Of a stretch of 64,000 nucleotides of DNA, positions 17,928 to 27,167 are shown piece by piece. The notes under the pieces were generated by a model. The model was not told where the DNA came from and searched no databases. It saw only the letters and a list, made by a program, of their open reading frames with translations. The position numbers were made by a program, and so were the translations under genes. Each line of letters opens with the position of its first letter. Positions within the stretch are counted from its first letter, which is position 1. The DNA is from Pseudomonadota bacterium (GTDB lineage: Bacteria; Pseudomonadota; Alphaproteobacteria; Sphingomonadales; Sphingomonadaceae): NCBI GenBank assembly GCA_023394965.1, contig JAEWZX010000037.1:1-64000 (forward strand), in the 5' to 3' direction.

Positions 17928-18761
17928 TCAACGCCGCCCGCGGAACTGCCGCAGATACTCGTTGTCCGGCGACAGGATGATGCTGCTCTCCGACGGATTT
18001 TCGCTGTTGGAGAATGTCGCATCGTAGCTCTGCATGGCGCGATAGAAGTCATAGAACTCCGCATCCTGACCAAAGCTTTCCGCATAGATGCGCGCCGCTT
18101 CCGCATCGGCATCGGCGCGAATGATGCGGGCATCGCGATCACCCTGCGCTCGGATCGTCCGCGCTTCGCGGGCACGGTCTGATTCCATGCGGCGGAATGC
18201 CGATTGCAGCGGCGCGTCGGGCAGATCGGTGCGCATGATCTTAACATCGACCACTTCGGCCCCGTACTGGCGGGCCTGCCGGTCCAGATTGGAGCGGACA
18301 TTGGCCAACGCACTACCGCGTTCGGCCGTCAGCATGGCCTGGAAGGTGCGACGGCCCAGTTCCTGACGCAGTACCGAGTTGAGGATCGGCTGCAGCGCGT
18401 TACGCACGCCTTCCGTCGATCCCGCACGTTCCACCATGCGCACCGGATCGGTGATGCGGAACCGCGCATAGGCATTGACGAGCAGGCGCTGCTGGTCGGC
18501 CGAGAGAACTTCCTCGTCCGTCATTTCCAGATCGAGCAGACGCTTTTCGATGCGACGCACACTGTCGATGAAGGGGACGCGGAAATAAAGGCCGGCATTG
18601 GTCTTGCCGTTCGGTGTGTTGACCGTGCCGACCGGTTCACCCGTACGGATGACCACGGCCTGTTCTTCTTCGGGCACGATATAGGCGCTCATCATGAAGG
18701 CGACGAGCAAGACACCAAGCACGACAACGGCGCCGCGATACTTTTGCAGGAAATTGCTCAT
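17928..18761 (-). CDS. hflC: Protease modulator HflC
   Basis: 277 aa SPFH/band-7 protein. An N-terminal membrane anchor (RGAVVVLGVLLVAFMMSAYIV) is followed by the SPFH domain (VVIRTGEPVG..., FIDSVRRIEKRLLDLEM). An Ala/Arg-rich coiled coil (about 180-235) matches HflC. With HflK it forms a large membrane cage around FtsH and modulates its proteolysis. It starts 1 base after the hflK stop, so the pair is cotranscribed. Confidence 0.95.
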   Translation of the reverse strand: MSNFLQKYRGAVVVLGVLLVAFMMSAYIVPEEEQAVVIRTGEPVGTVNTPNGKTNAGLYFRVPFIDSVRRIEKRLLDLEMTDEEVLSADQQRLLVNAYARFRITDPVRMVERAGSTEGVRNALQPILNSVLRQELGRRTFQAMLTAERGSALANVRSNLDRQARQYGAEVVDVKIMRTDLPDAPLQSAFRRMESDRAREARTIRAQGDRDARIIRADADAEAARIYAESFGQDAEFYDFYRAMQSYDATFSNSENPSESSIILSPDNEYLRQFRGRR

Positions 18762-18762
18762 G

Positions 18763-19920
18763 TCACTGGCCCTCCGGTGCTGTCACAACCGTGGCAGGCG
18801 ATCCCTGCTGGGCACGCCGCTTGAGTTCGGGAAGCGGCAGGTAGGGGGTCACATTGCCGGTTTCGACGATGGTCTTGTCCGTCTGGCTCAGCACACGCTC
18901 CATGGTTTCGTAATAAAGACGCTGGCGCGTGACCTGCGGGGCAAGGCGATACTGCTGATACACCTTGTCGAAGGCTTCCGCTTCACCCTGCGCCTGGGCC
19001 AGCACCTGCTGCGCATAACCACGTGCCTGGTTGCGCGCGGCGTCGGCATTCTGTTCGGCCACCTGCACATCGCGGAAGGCGTCGACCACCTGCGCGGGAG
19101 GGTCGGCCTTTTCGATTTCCACACCCAGCACGTTTACGCCGGCCTTGTAGCCATCCAGCGTGCGCTGCATGCGTTCGCGCACATCCAGTTCGATCGCGGC
19201 ACGGCCCTGGCCGGAAAAGGTTTCGTCCAGTTCCGTTTCGGCAACTGCCGCGCGCATTGCTGCTTCCGCCGCTTCATTCACCGTGTCGATCGGATCGACG
19301 ACGCGGAATTTGAAATCGGACAGATTCTTGATGTTCCAGCGCACGATATAGCTCAGATCAACCAGGTTCTGGTCGCCTGTCAGAATCAGCTTGGCCTGAT
19401 TGTCATTGCCCGGAATACGCACGGACCGTACGCCTTCGACATCTTCGACTTCCACGGTTTCTATTGGGAAGGGGGCCGAAAAATTGAGGCCTGGCTGCAT
19501 GGCGCGCGTGTAATTACCGAGCGTCTTCACCACGGCCTGTTGTTGGGGGCCGACCAGATGGACGCTGGTCGCCAGCACGCCCACGGCCAGAATGCCGATG
19601 ATCGCAATCGGGAACCAGCTCTTTCCGCCGGGCCGCTGGGGGAATCGCATACCGGGGCCGCCGGAACCACCGCCGCCGCTACGGCGCGGGCCTTCGGGGC
19701 CGCGGCTTTTGAAAATATCTTCGATATTGGGGGCGCGGCGACCTTCGTCGCTGCCGCCCGGCGGCAACCAGGGATTGCGCGGACCCTTGGGCTTGTCGCC
19801 ACTGCTGCCCTCGCTCGGCTTATCGCCATCGCCACCATTCCCGGAACTTCCGCCCCAAGGGTTTTTACTACCCGCCATCGCCAGGGAAATCCTGCGTCCA
19901 AACCCGTCAAAAATTCTCAT
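18763..19920 (-). CDS. hflK: FtsH protease activity modulator HflK
   Basis: 385 aa from the ATG at 19920, which has a strong AAGGGA site; an internal ATG at 19878 (MAGSKNPWGG) would give 371 aa. The first 90 residues are Gly/Ser/Pro-rich, as is typical of HflK. A transmembrane helix (SWFPIAIIGILAVGVLATSV) and the SPFH domain follow. A coiled coil (about 290-330) includes ARNQARGYAQQVLAQAQGEAEAF in family style. First gene of hflK-hflC-degP; divergent from mrp. Confidence 0.93.
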   Translation of the reverse strand: MRIFDGFGRRISLAMAGSKNPWGGSSGNGGDGDKPSEGSSGDKPKGPRNPWLPPGGSDEGRRAPNIEDIFKSRGPEGPRRSGGGGSGGPGMRFPQRPGGKSWFPIAIIGILAVGVLATSVHLVGPQQQAVVKTLGNYTRAMQPGLNFSAPFPIETVEVEDVEGVRSVRIPGNDNQAKLILTGDQNLVDLSYIVRWNIKNLSDFKFRVVDPIDTVNEAAEAAMRAAVAETELDETFSGQGRAAIELDVRERMQRTLDGYKAGVNVLGVEIEKADPPAQVVDAFRDVQVAEQNADAARNQARGYAQQVLAQAQGEAEAFDKVYQQYRLAPQVTRQRLYYETMERVLSQTDKTIVETGNVTPYLPLPELKRRAQQGSPATVVTAPEGQ

Positions 19921-19996
19921 GCGATCCCTTATAGGTGTGGTTCGCCGGAAAAACAGGGGTTGCCGCGCGCTTTTCGATGCTACAGCAGCGCCGGCC

Positions 19997-20959
19997 ATGA
20001 GTTCACCTGACCTGAAATCGCTGCTTCCTGCCGACATTGCCCAATATGTCGCGACTCTTTCCTTCAAAGACGGGAGGGCGATCGTCGTCGTTGATGCCGC
20101 TGGGCTTACCGAACAGCAAAGGGGGGAAATCGAAGGCTCGATCGACACCATTCTGTCCGGTCATGAAGAGGTTTCCGAAGTGCGCATCGTCATGACGGCG
20201 GAGCGCAAGCAGCGGCGGTTGATTGCCATCGGCAGCGGCAAAGGCGGGGTTGGCAAGTCGACACTGACCGCCAATCTGGCCATCGCCCTGAAGAAAGCAG
20301 GCCGCATGGTCGGGCTGGTCGATGCTGACATTTACGGTCCGTCACAGCCGGTGATTTTTGGCAATCAGGGCCAGAAACCCATCGCGCGCGACAACAAGCT
20401 GGTTCCGGTTGAAAGCTCTGTCGGTATTCCGGTTCTGTCCATGGGGCACCTGGTCGAACCCGGCCGCGCACTGGCATGGCGCGGGCCGATGGCGGGCAAT
20501 GCGCTGACCCAGTTGGTCGATGCCCACTGGGGCGATGTCGATACGCTGCTGGTCGATCTGCCGCCAGGCACGGGCGATGTGCAGCTCACCATGTTGCAGC
20601 GGTTCAAGCCGATGGGGGCGGTGCTTGTCTCTACACCGCAGGATCTGGCCCTCATCGATGCTGCGCGTGCCGGGCAATTGTTCGATCAGGCCGGCGTTCC
20701 GGTGATCGGCCTGGTGGAAAATATGGCAGGATATGCCTGCCCCCATTGTGGCGAGATATCCGACCCCTTCGGAAAAGGGGGAGTGGAAACGGCTGCCCAA
20801 CGGCTCGATCTGCCTTTCCTCGGGCGGATCCCACTCGACCTCGCAATTCGCGAGGGCAGCGATCGCGGTGCGCCGCCGGCGGCTGGCGAGGGTGGGCTCG
20901 CCAAGCCTTTCGAAGATATTGCCGCCAAGGTCGACGCATGGATCGGCGCGCAAAGCTAG
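19997..20959 (+). CDS. mrp: Mrp/NBP35-family iron-sulfur carrier ATPase
   Basis: 320 aa. A short N-terminal MIP18/DUF59-like region is followed by a deviant Walker A GKGGVGKST, switch-type DADIYGPSQP and DLPPGTGDVQLT. CPHC at about 250 is the C-x2-C that binds a bridging [4Fe-4S] cluster in the dimer. The family (ApbC/Mrp) stores or delivers Fe-S clusters. The ATG at 19997 gives the normal start; upstream frame is spurious. Its last 22 bases overlap the molybdopterin oxidoreductase gene. Confidence 0.93.
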   Translation: MSSPDLKSLLPADIAQYVATLSFKDGRAIVVVDAAGLTEQQRGEIEGSIDTILSGHEEVSEVRIVMTAERKQRRLIAIGSGKGGVGKSTLTANLAIALKKAGRMVGLVDADIYGPSQPVIFGNQGQKPIARDNKLVPVESSVGIPVLSMGHLVEPGRALAWRGPMAGNALTQLVDAHWGDVDTLLVDLPPGTGDVQLTMLQRFKPMGAVLVSTPQDLALIDAARAGQLFDQAGVPVIGLVENMAGYACPHCGEISDPFGKGGVETAAQRLDLPFLGRIPLDLAIREGSDRGAPPAAGEGGLAKPFEDIAAKVDAWIGAQS

Positions 20960-23235
20960 GCGGGCTTTCGGTTACCCGCCGCCAGCTATTTGCGGGGGCG
21001 GCGGTGGGCGGTGGCCTGGCAGTAGCCTGGTGGTTATGGCCGCGCCATTATCCCAGCCCTCTCGATCCGCGTCCGGACGAGCGGGATTTCGGCGGCTGGC
21101 TCACTATCGGCCGCGACGGCGTGGTCACTGTGGCTGTGCCCCAATTGGAAATGGGCCAGGGCGTCACCACGGTTCTGGCGCAGATCGTGGCGGTGGAACT
21201 GGGTGCGGACTGGCGCCAGATTGCAGTCGAGCCAGCGCCGTCTTCCGGCCTTTATGCAAATGTTCCGCTGGCGGCCAAATGGGCGCCGCTGTGGTCCAGC
21301 CTGCCTGACTTTGCCAGTGATCCCGAAAGCCGGCTGGCGGAAAACTTTGCCCGCAGCAACGCCTTTATTGCGACGGCCGACGGCACGTCTCTGGCGGGTT
21401 ACGAACCGCCTTTGCGGGAAGCGGCGGCTGCTGCACGCGCGTTGTTGGCGATGGCCGCCGCTGCACGGTGGGATGTCGACTGGGAGGAATGCGAGGTCGC
21501 AGGCGGCCTGGTCCGCCACGGTGAAGAGACACTGCCGTTCGGCGATCTGGTGGCAGAGGCTGCGGATTTCGATCCACCCGATCCGCCGCCCGTTAAAGTG
21601 GAGCCCGCAGCCGAGGACCCTTCGCCCGCCGAAGCCGAGCTTGCTCCGGATTTTCCCCGCCTCGATCTGCCCGCCAAAGTCGACGGCAATTTCCTGTTCG
21701 CCGGCGATATCCGGTTGCCGGGAATGGTCTTCGCGTCGATCAGGCACGGCCCTTTGGGTACGTCGGAACTGGTGCGGTTCGACGCGAAAGCTGCCGCCGG
21801 GATGGGCGGTGTCGTGTCTGTGGTGAAGTCCCGCCGCTATCTGGCCGTTGCGGCCGAAAGCTGGTGGATTGCGGAACAGGCTCTCAAGAAAATGCGGCCC
21901 GTATTCGCAGGGCCGAAGGCGGTCGATAGCCGGGCGGCGATGGAACTGCTCGATGCGGCGCATGGCACTGTCGAACCCCAGCGAACGGTCGAAGTCGGCA
22001 CTGGTGACGATATGCTCGCCCGGCCCGACTATGCCCAGACCTATACGGTCGCCCCGGCTGTTCACGCCGCGATCGAAACTGCCAGTGCCACCGCCCGCTA
22101 CGATGGCACGACACTGGAATTGTGGATCGCGGCGCAGGCGCCCGAACTGACCCGGCGCGCGGCCGGGAAGGCGATCGGGCTGTCGCCGCAGAATGTGGTT
22201 CTCTATCCGACAGCGGCGGGGGGCAGTTTCGATGCCCGGCTCGAACGGCGCCATGCCATCGAAGTCGCGCAGCTCGCCAAGGAGGTTGGGCGGCCGGTGC
22301 AACTGACCTGGCCGCGCGTGCAGGAATTCCAGTCCGTGCCCGTTCGCACCCCGGTCAGCGCCCGGCTGGAGGCTGGTTTCGTCCCCTCCACCGGCGGGCG
22401 AATCGCCGCCTGGCGTGCGCGCCTGGCCATGTCGGCAACGGCCCGTGAATTCGGTCGGCGGCTGTTCGACAACAAGACCGATCAGGCCGCCATTGCGCAT
22501 TCCGAAGGGGAAGCCGACGTGCTGGCTTGCGAGGGGGCAGTGCCGCCCTATGCAATCGACAATGTCGCAGTCGACCACCTGCCCGTGTCGCTGCCGTTTC
22601 CCACCGGTCGCCTGCGCGGCAATGCCCCGGCCTATAATGCCTTCTTCACCGAAAGCTTCATCGACGAACTGGCGGAAAGGGCGGGAAGGGACCCATTTCT
22701 TTACCGCATGGAAATGCTGTCCGGAATGCCGCGTATGGCCGATTGCCTGCGCCGTGCCACGCGTCTGGCGGGGTGGGACGGCGGACGGCGCGGCACGGGC
22801 CAGGGCCTGGCCATGGTGCGCATGGGATCTCCTGAGAACGGCGGTCGTATTGCCTGCGTGGCCCAGGCATCGCTGGGCGAAGGCGGGGTGCGGGTGACGA
22901 AACTTCACGCAGCGGTCGACATCGGGCGGATCGTCAATCACGACATTGCGCGCCAGCAGATCGAAGGCGGGTTGATTTTCGGCCTGTCCCTGGCAACCGG
23001 TTCCAGCATCGCCTACGACAATGGCAAGCCCGTCCCCAACCGGCTATCGGGTCTGTCCCTGCCGACCCTGGCAGACTGTCCCGAAGTCGTGGTCGAATTC
23101 ATCTCCAGCGATGCACCAGCCTTCGATCCAGGCGAGTTGGGCGTGGCGGCCGCACCGCCCGCCATCGCGAATGCGCTTTACTCTGCCACCGGAGTCCGCT
23201 TTCGCCGCCTGCCACTGCTTTCGGAGGGTTTATGA
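20938..23235 (+). CDS. Tat-exported molybdopterin oxidoreductase large subunit (IorB-like)
   Basis: 765 aa. The N-terminus TRRQLFAGAAVGGG is a twin-arginine signal with a hydrophobic core. The body is of the xanthine dehydrogenase/aldehyde oxidase catalytic-subunit type, closest in style to isoquinoline 1-oxidoreductase beta subunit. PQLEMGQGV (Q-E-x-G-Q-G) binds the molybdenum cofactor dithiolene. ELGVAAAPPAIANALYSATG near the C-terminus carries the catalytic Glu of the G-E-x-G motif. The gene starts inside the end of mrp and ends in an ATGA overlap with hemH. The small [2Fe-2S] subunit is not nearby. Substrate unknown. Confidence 0.85.
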   Translation: MDRRAKLGGLSVTRRQLFAGAAVGGGLAVAWWLWPRHYPSPLDPRPDERDFGGWLTIGRDGVVTVAVPQLEMGQGVTTVLAQIVAVELGADWRQIAVEPAPSSGLYANVPLAAKWAPLWSSLPDFASDPESRLAENFARSNAFIATADGTSLAGYEPPLREAAAAARALLAMAAAARWDVDWEECEVAGGLVRHGEETLPFGDLVAEAADFDPPDPPPVKVEPAAEDPSPAEAELAPDFPRLDLPAKVDGNFLFAGDIRLPGMVFASIRHGPLGTSELVRFDAKAAAGMGGVVSVVKSRRYLAVAAESWWIAEQALKKMRPVFAGPKAVDSRAAMELLDAAHGTVEPQRTVEVGTGDDMLARPDYAQTYTVAPAVHAAIETASATARYDGTTLELWIAAQAPELTRRAAGKAIGLSPQNVVLYPTAAGGSFDARLERRHAIEVAQLAKEVGRPVQLTWPRVQEFQSVPVRTPVSARLEAGFVPSTGGRIAAWRARLAMSATAREFGRRLFDNKTDQAAIAHSEGEADVLACEGAVPPYAIDNVAVDHLPVSLPFPTGRLRGNAPAYNAFFTESFIDELAERAGRDPFLYRMEMLSGMPRMADCLRRATRLAGWDGGRRGTGQGLAMVRMGSPENGGRIACVAQASLGEGGVRVTKLHAAVDIGRIVNHDIARQQIEGGLIFGLSLATGSSIAYDNGKPVPNRLSGLSLPTLADCPEVVVEFISSDAPAFDPGELGVAAAPPAIANALYSATGVRFRRLPLLSEGL

Positions 23236-24260
23236 CCTGGCGCGGCCAACAGCTTCCCACTGACCATCCCACTGTGAAATCGGGCAATATCGGCGTGCTT
23301 ATCGTCAATCTCGGAACGCCGGACGCGCCGGAGCCGGGGCCGGTAAAACGCTATCTTGCAGAATTTCTGTCCGATCGCCGGGTGGTCGAAATTCCGCCGA
23401 TTGCCTGGCAGCCGATCCTGCGCGGCATCATCCTCAACACGCGGCCGAAAAAGAGCGCCCACGCCTATAGCAAGGTGTGGACCGATGATGGTTCGCCGCT
23501 GGCGGTCATTACGCGCCGCCAGGCAGAGGCCATGCAGGCGCGCTTTGGCGATGCGGTGCAGGTCGATTGGGCGATGCGGTACGGCACGCCTTCAATTCCC
23601 GACCGCTTGCAGGCCCTGATGGATGCGGGGTGCGAACGGATCGTGCTGGCGCCGCTCTATCCGCAATATTCTGCCGCAACCACGGCCACGGTTGTGGACA
23701 AGGCTGCGGATTGCCTGCGGACAATGCGTTGGCAACCGGCGCTGCGCACGCTGCCACCCTATCACGACGATCCCGCTTATATCGACGCCCTGGCAAGCGA
23801 CCTGTCGCGCCAGCTAGATGCGCTCGATTTCGAACCGGAGGTGCTGCTGCTCAGTTTTCATGGCATGCCGGAACGGACCCTGCATCTGGGCGATCCCTAT
23901 CATTGCCACTGCCAGAAAACCTCGCGTTTGCTGCAGGAAAAGCTGCGTCGCCCGGGGCTGAAATTCCGCACTACTTTCCAGTCGCGTTTCGGACGCGCCA
24001 AATGGCTCGAACCCGCCACCGATACCGTGCTGGCGGAAGAAGCGCGCGGCGGAACCAGGCGGCTTGCCATCGCCGCGCCGGGTTTTTCCGCCGATTGTCT
24101 CGAAACGCTGGAAGAACTGGCCATTCAGGGCCGCGAACAATTTACCGAAGCAGGTGGCGAACGGTTTGCGGCGCTGTCATGCCTCAATACATCTGACGCT
24201 GGCCTCACAATGCTGGAGGCTCTTTTGCGGCGCGAATTGGCAGGGTGGATTAGCGCCTAG
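23232..24260 (+). CDS. hemH: Ferrochelatase
   Basis: 342 aa. It inserts Fe2+ into protoporphyrin IX, the last step of heme synthesis. GVLIVNLGTPDAP is the family N-terminal motif. The metal-binding His lies in LSFHGMPERTL, and FQSRFGRAKWLEPATD is the conserved porphyrin-pocket segment followed by APGFSADCLETLEEL (conserved acidic residues). The ATG overlaps the upstream stop (ATGA), so translation is probably coupled. Heme made here would also feed the P450 next door and BphO at 45 kb. Confidence 0.96.
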   Translation: MTWRGQQLPTDHPTVKSGNIGVLIVNLGTPDAPEPGPVKRYLAEFLSDRRVVEIPPIAWQPILRGIILNTRPKKSAHAYSKVWTDDGSPLAVITRRQAEAMQARFGDAVQVDWAMRYGTPSIPDRLQALMDAGCERIVLAPLYPQYSAATTATVVDKAADCLRTMRWQPALRTLPPYHDDPAYIDALASDLSRQLDALDFEPEVLLLSFHGMPERTLHLGDPYHCHCQKTSRLLQEKLRRPGLKFRTTFQSRFGRAKWLEPATDTVLAEEARGGTRRLAIAAPGFSADCLETLEELAIQGREQFTEAGGERFAALSCLNTSDAGLTMLEALLRRELAGWISA

Positions 24261-24265
24261 GAATT

Positions 24266-24283
24266 ACTTACACTGCGGTAAGT
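24266..24283. promoter_or_regulatory. Inverted repeat upstream of P450
   Basis: ACTTAC-ACTGCG-GTAAGT is a perfect 6-bp inverted repeat with a 6-base spacer, 17 bases before the P450 start codon and just after the hemH stop. Its size and spacing resemble a TetR-type operator. No regulator gene is adjacent, and a short stem-loop in the leader is an alternative explanation. Confidence 0.35.
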
Positions 24284-24299
24284 TGTCAGGAGCTATCGA

Positions 24300-25691
24300 A
24301 TGGCTACGCTTGCCGCGCATCAAACCGCGCCTACCCACTGGACGCAGGGCAATCCGGGTGAAGACGCCCTTGCCCATATTCCTGGAGAGAAAGGGTGGCC
24401 GATTGTCGGCAACACCTTCCGAATGCTGGCCGATCCGCACGGCATGGCCAGGGCGATGGTCGCCAAATACGGGCGGGTTTACAAGAACAAGGCTTTCGGT
24501 GGCTGGAACGTCGCCCTGATCGGGGCGGATGCGAACGAACTGGTCTTGTTCGATCGCGACAAGCTGTTTTCTTCCGAACAGGGCTGGGGCCCCATTCTCG
24601 ACCAGCTGTTTCCGCGCGGTCTGATGCTGATGGACTTCGATCATCACCGGGCAGACCGCCGCGCGCTCTCGATTGCTTTCAAGCCCGGGCCAATGCGGCA
24701 TTATGCCGGGGCGCTCAATCGCGGCATCGCCCGGCAGGTGGACGATTGGGGGGCAGGCGACATGCGTTTCTACCCCGCCATCAAGGAACTGACCCTCGAT
24801 CTGGCGGCCGACAGCTTCATCGGCATTCCCTGGGGGCCGGAAGCGGACCGGATCAATCGCGCCTTTGTCGATATGGTTCAGGCCAGCGTGGCCCCCGTGC
24901 GCAAGCCGTTACCCTTCACCCAGATGAAGAAGGGCGTCGATGGGCGGGCCTTTTTGGTCGATTACTTCACCAGAGAAACGCAACGCCGCCGGGCCGAAGG
25001 CGGCGGACAGGACATGTTCAGCCAGTTCGCCACGGCCGAATATGACGATGGCAGCCTGATGCCGGTCGACGAGGTCGTCGATCACATGAATTTTCTGATG
25101 ATGGCCGCACACGATACCATCACCTCCAGCGCAACGTCGCTGATATGGCTGCTGGCCAAAAATCCCGACTGGCAGGAAAAACTGCGGCAGGAAGTGGAAG
25201 CCGTCACCGGTGGTGCGGGCCCCGGCGGTACACCGCGCGATCTATCCTATGACGATCTTGGCAGGCTCGAACTCACCGAAATGGCTTTCAAGGAAGCCCT
25301 GCGCTTCATCCCGCCGGTCCCTTCCATGCCGCGCCGTGCGCTGCGCGAATTCGAATATGGCGGTTACCGGATTCCGGCCGGAACGCCCGTGGGCATCAAC
25401 ATCCACTGGACGCATCACAGCGAAGACTATTGGGACAATCCGGAAAAGTTCGATCCGCTGCGCTTCTCGCCCGATCAGGTGAAGGCACGCCACAAATATG
25501 CCTGGGTGCCGTTTGGCGGGGGCGCGCATATGTGCCTTGGTCTGCACTTTGCCTATATGCAGGTGAAGATCCTGATGGCGCAGTTGCTACCCCGTTACCG
25601 GGTGGAACTGGCCAGCGCCGATCCGCAATGGCAGGCTTGGCCGATCCCCAAACCGAAGGATGGGCTGAAGGTCAGGCTGACGGCGCTGTGA
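24300..25691 (+). CDS. Cytochrome P450
   Basis: 463 aa, an expected length for a soluble or peripherally bound bacterial P450. The I-helix oxygen-activation motif is AAHDTITS. The K-helix E-x-x-R is EALR (KEALRFIPPV). The heme-binding loop is FGGGAHMCLG, with Cys as the proximal ligand. An AGGAG site precedes the ATG. No ferredoxin or ferredoxin reductase gene is next to it, so redox partners are elsewhere. The sequence style recalls CYP51/CYP26-like groups rather than camphor-type enzymes, but the substrate is unknown. Confidence 0.93.
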   Translation: MATLAAHQTAPTHWTQGNPGEDALAHIPGEKGWPIVGNTFRMLADPHGMARAMVAKYGRVYKNKAFGGWNVALIGADANELVLFDRDKLFSSEQGWGPILDQLFPRGLMLMDFDHHRADRRALSIAFKPGPMRHYAGALNRGIARQVDDWGAGDMRFYPAIKELTLDLAADSFIGIPWGPEADRINRAFVDMVQASVAPVRKPLPFTQMKKGVDGRAFLVDYFTRETQRRRAEGGGQDMFSQFATAEYDDGSLMPVDEVVDHMNFLMMAAHDTITSSATSLIWLLAKNPDWQEKLRQEVEAVTGGAGPGGTPRDLSYDDLGRLELTEMAFKEALRFIPPVPSMPRRALREFEYGGYRIPAGTPVGINIHWTHHSEDYWDNPEKFDPLRFSPDQVKARHKYAWVPFGGGAHMCLGLHFAYMQVKILMAQLLPRYRVELASADPQWQAWPIPKPKDGLKVRLTAL

Positions 25692-25850
25692 TCAAAAATC
25701 GATCGCGATGCCGTCCTTGACCCAATCGCCATAGCGGGTCGGACTCAGTTCTTCCCTCTCCGTGCCCTTTTTCGGTTCGGGCGGAGGATCGTTGGTCCAG
25801 TGCGCGGGCTTCTGGAACCCTTCCGGACGTTTGCTCTCATGCTTCGACAT
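25692..25850 (-). CDS. DUF1674 protein (SdhAF4/SdhE-type assembly factor)
   Basis: 52 aa. The C-terminal PTRYGDWVKDGIAIDF is the DUF1674 signature (P-T-R-Y-G-D-W-x-x-x-G-x-x-x-D-F). Eukaryotic members (SDHAF4) help flavinylated SdhA assemble into succinate dehydrogenase, so the same role is inferred. The ATG at 25850 follows TAAGGGGC; the frame extends further upstream but without family-like sequence. It is divergent from rsmB. Confidence 0.82.
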   Translation of the reverse strand: MSKHESKRPEGFQKPAHWTNDPPPEPKKGTEREELSPTRYGDWVKDGIAIDF

Positions 25851-25906
25851 GCCCCTTAGATGATGGTGCTGGCGGCTTTGCGCAAGTCCGCGTAAGGCGC
25901 GCGGCA

Positions 25907-27139
25907 ATGGCTCAACCTCAAGGTATCCACGCCCGCCGCGCCGCGCTGCGCCTGCTCGATGCAGTGCTGCGCCGTGGCGAAACGCTCGACATCGCTTTCA
26001 ACGGCGCGACGAAGGATGTGCGCAAGTTCGAAGACAAGGCGCTTGCCCGGGCCATCGCCAGCGAAGTGCTGCGCTGGATGGTCGATCTCGATGCACTGAT
26101 CGATTCCGCGACGAAGAAGCCGCTGCCCGACGATGCCAAGGTGCGCACGGTCCTGCGCATGATGCTTGCCCAGTGGCTGCGGCTCGACACGCCGCCGCAT
26201 GCGGTGGTCGCGACAGGGCTGGATTTGCTTGCAGGCGGCCCGCGTCGGCTGGCGCATGGGGTATTCTCGACATTGACCAAGCAGCAGACATCGTTGCCCG
26301 CTGCGCCGACGCTGCCAGCAGAGGTCGCTGCCCGCTGGGGAGATCGGGGCGCTGCCATCGCTACTGGCCTGGCTGTTCCCCCGCCGCTGGATCTGACCTT
26401 GCGCAATCCGGCCGAAACCGGACAGTGGCAGGTCAAGCTTTCGGCAGACAGCGTCATCGACGGTCATCTGCGCCTGCCACGCGGTGAAAATATCGAAAAG
26501 CTGCCCGGGTTCGCAGAAGGCGCGTGGTGGGTGCAGGATCTTGCCGCTTCGCTTCCCGCCAGACTGCTGGGCCAGGGGGAGGGGCGCCATGTGCTCGACC
26601 TGTGTGCCGCCCCCGGCGGCAAGACGCTGCAGCTTGCGGCGCAGGGCTGGAAAGTCACTGCGCTCGATATTTCCAAGCGTCGGCTGGATCTGCTCAAGGC
26701 CAATCTGAAGCGGGCGGGTCTGGCCGCCAGCACCATTCGCGCCGATGCGCTGGTGTGGGAACCGAAGCACCAGTTCGATGCCATCCTGCTCGACGCGCCA
26801 TGCACCGCCACCGGTACCGCCCGCCGCCATCCCGATGTGCTGCACCGCATCGGCGCACGGCAGATCGAAGAGATGGCGGAACTGCAGACGGCCCTGCTTG
26901 GCCGTGCACAGGGCTGGCTCAAACCGGGCGGTACACTGGTCTATGCAACCTGCTCGCTCGAAAGGGAGGAGGGGGAAGACCGCGCACGCGCGGTCGACCT
27001 CGCGCCCCGGCCGATCAGTGTGCAGGATCTGCCCGACGGGCTGGTGCCGACCAGCGAAGGCTGGCTGCGCACCGATCCTGGAATGCTGCCGGATAGCGGC
27101 GGGCTCGACGGCTTCTTCGTCGCCCGCTGGGGCAGCTAG
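25907..27139 (+). CDS. rsmB: 16S rRNA m5C methyltransferase (RsmB/NOP family)
   Basis: 410 aa. A NusB-like RNA-binding domain fills the first 130 residues. The SAM-binding domain follows: VLDLCAAPGGKTLQLA (motif I) and ALDISKRRLDLL. The two catalytic cysteines are in LLDAPCTATG (motif IV) and VYATCSLE (motif VI). RsmB methylates C967 of 16S rRNA in E. coli; the same target is inferred. Length is slightly under the usual 430-450, mainly from short linkers. Confidence 0.92.
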   Translation: MAQPQGIHARRAALRLLDAVLRRGETLDIAFNGATKDVRKFEDKALARAIASEVLRWMVDLDALIDSATKKPLPDDAKVRTVLRMMLAQWLRLDTPPHAVVATGLDLLAGGPRRLAHGVFSTLTKQQTSLPAAPTLPAEVAARWGDRGAAIATGLAVPPPLDLTLRNPAETGQWQVKLSADSVIDGHLRLPRGENIEKLPGFAEGAWWVQDLAASLPARLLGQGEGRHVLDLCAAPGGKTLQLAAQGWKVTALDISKRRLDLLKANLKRAGLAASTIRADALVWEPKHQFDAILLDAPCTATGTARRHPDVLHRIGARQIEEMAELQTALLGRAQGWLKPGGTLVYATCSLEREEGEDRARAVDLAPRPISVQDLPDGLVPTSEGWLRTDPGMLPDSGGLDGFFVARWGS

Positions 27140-27167
27140 AACGCGGCTGCCCCAGTCGGGCCGCCCA

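Noticed and set aside
21034..22941. 635-codon minus-strand open frame opposite the molybdopterin oxidoreductase
   Set aside because: It is the mirror of a well-supported gene in GC-rich DNA. Its translation is rich in His, Arg and Gly without domain motifs.
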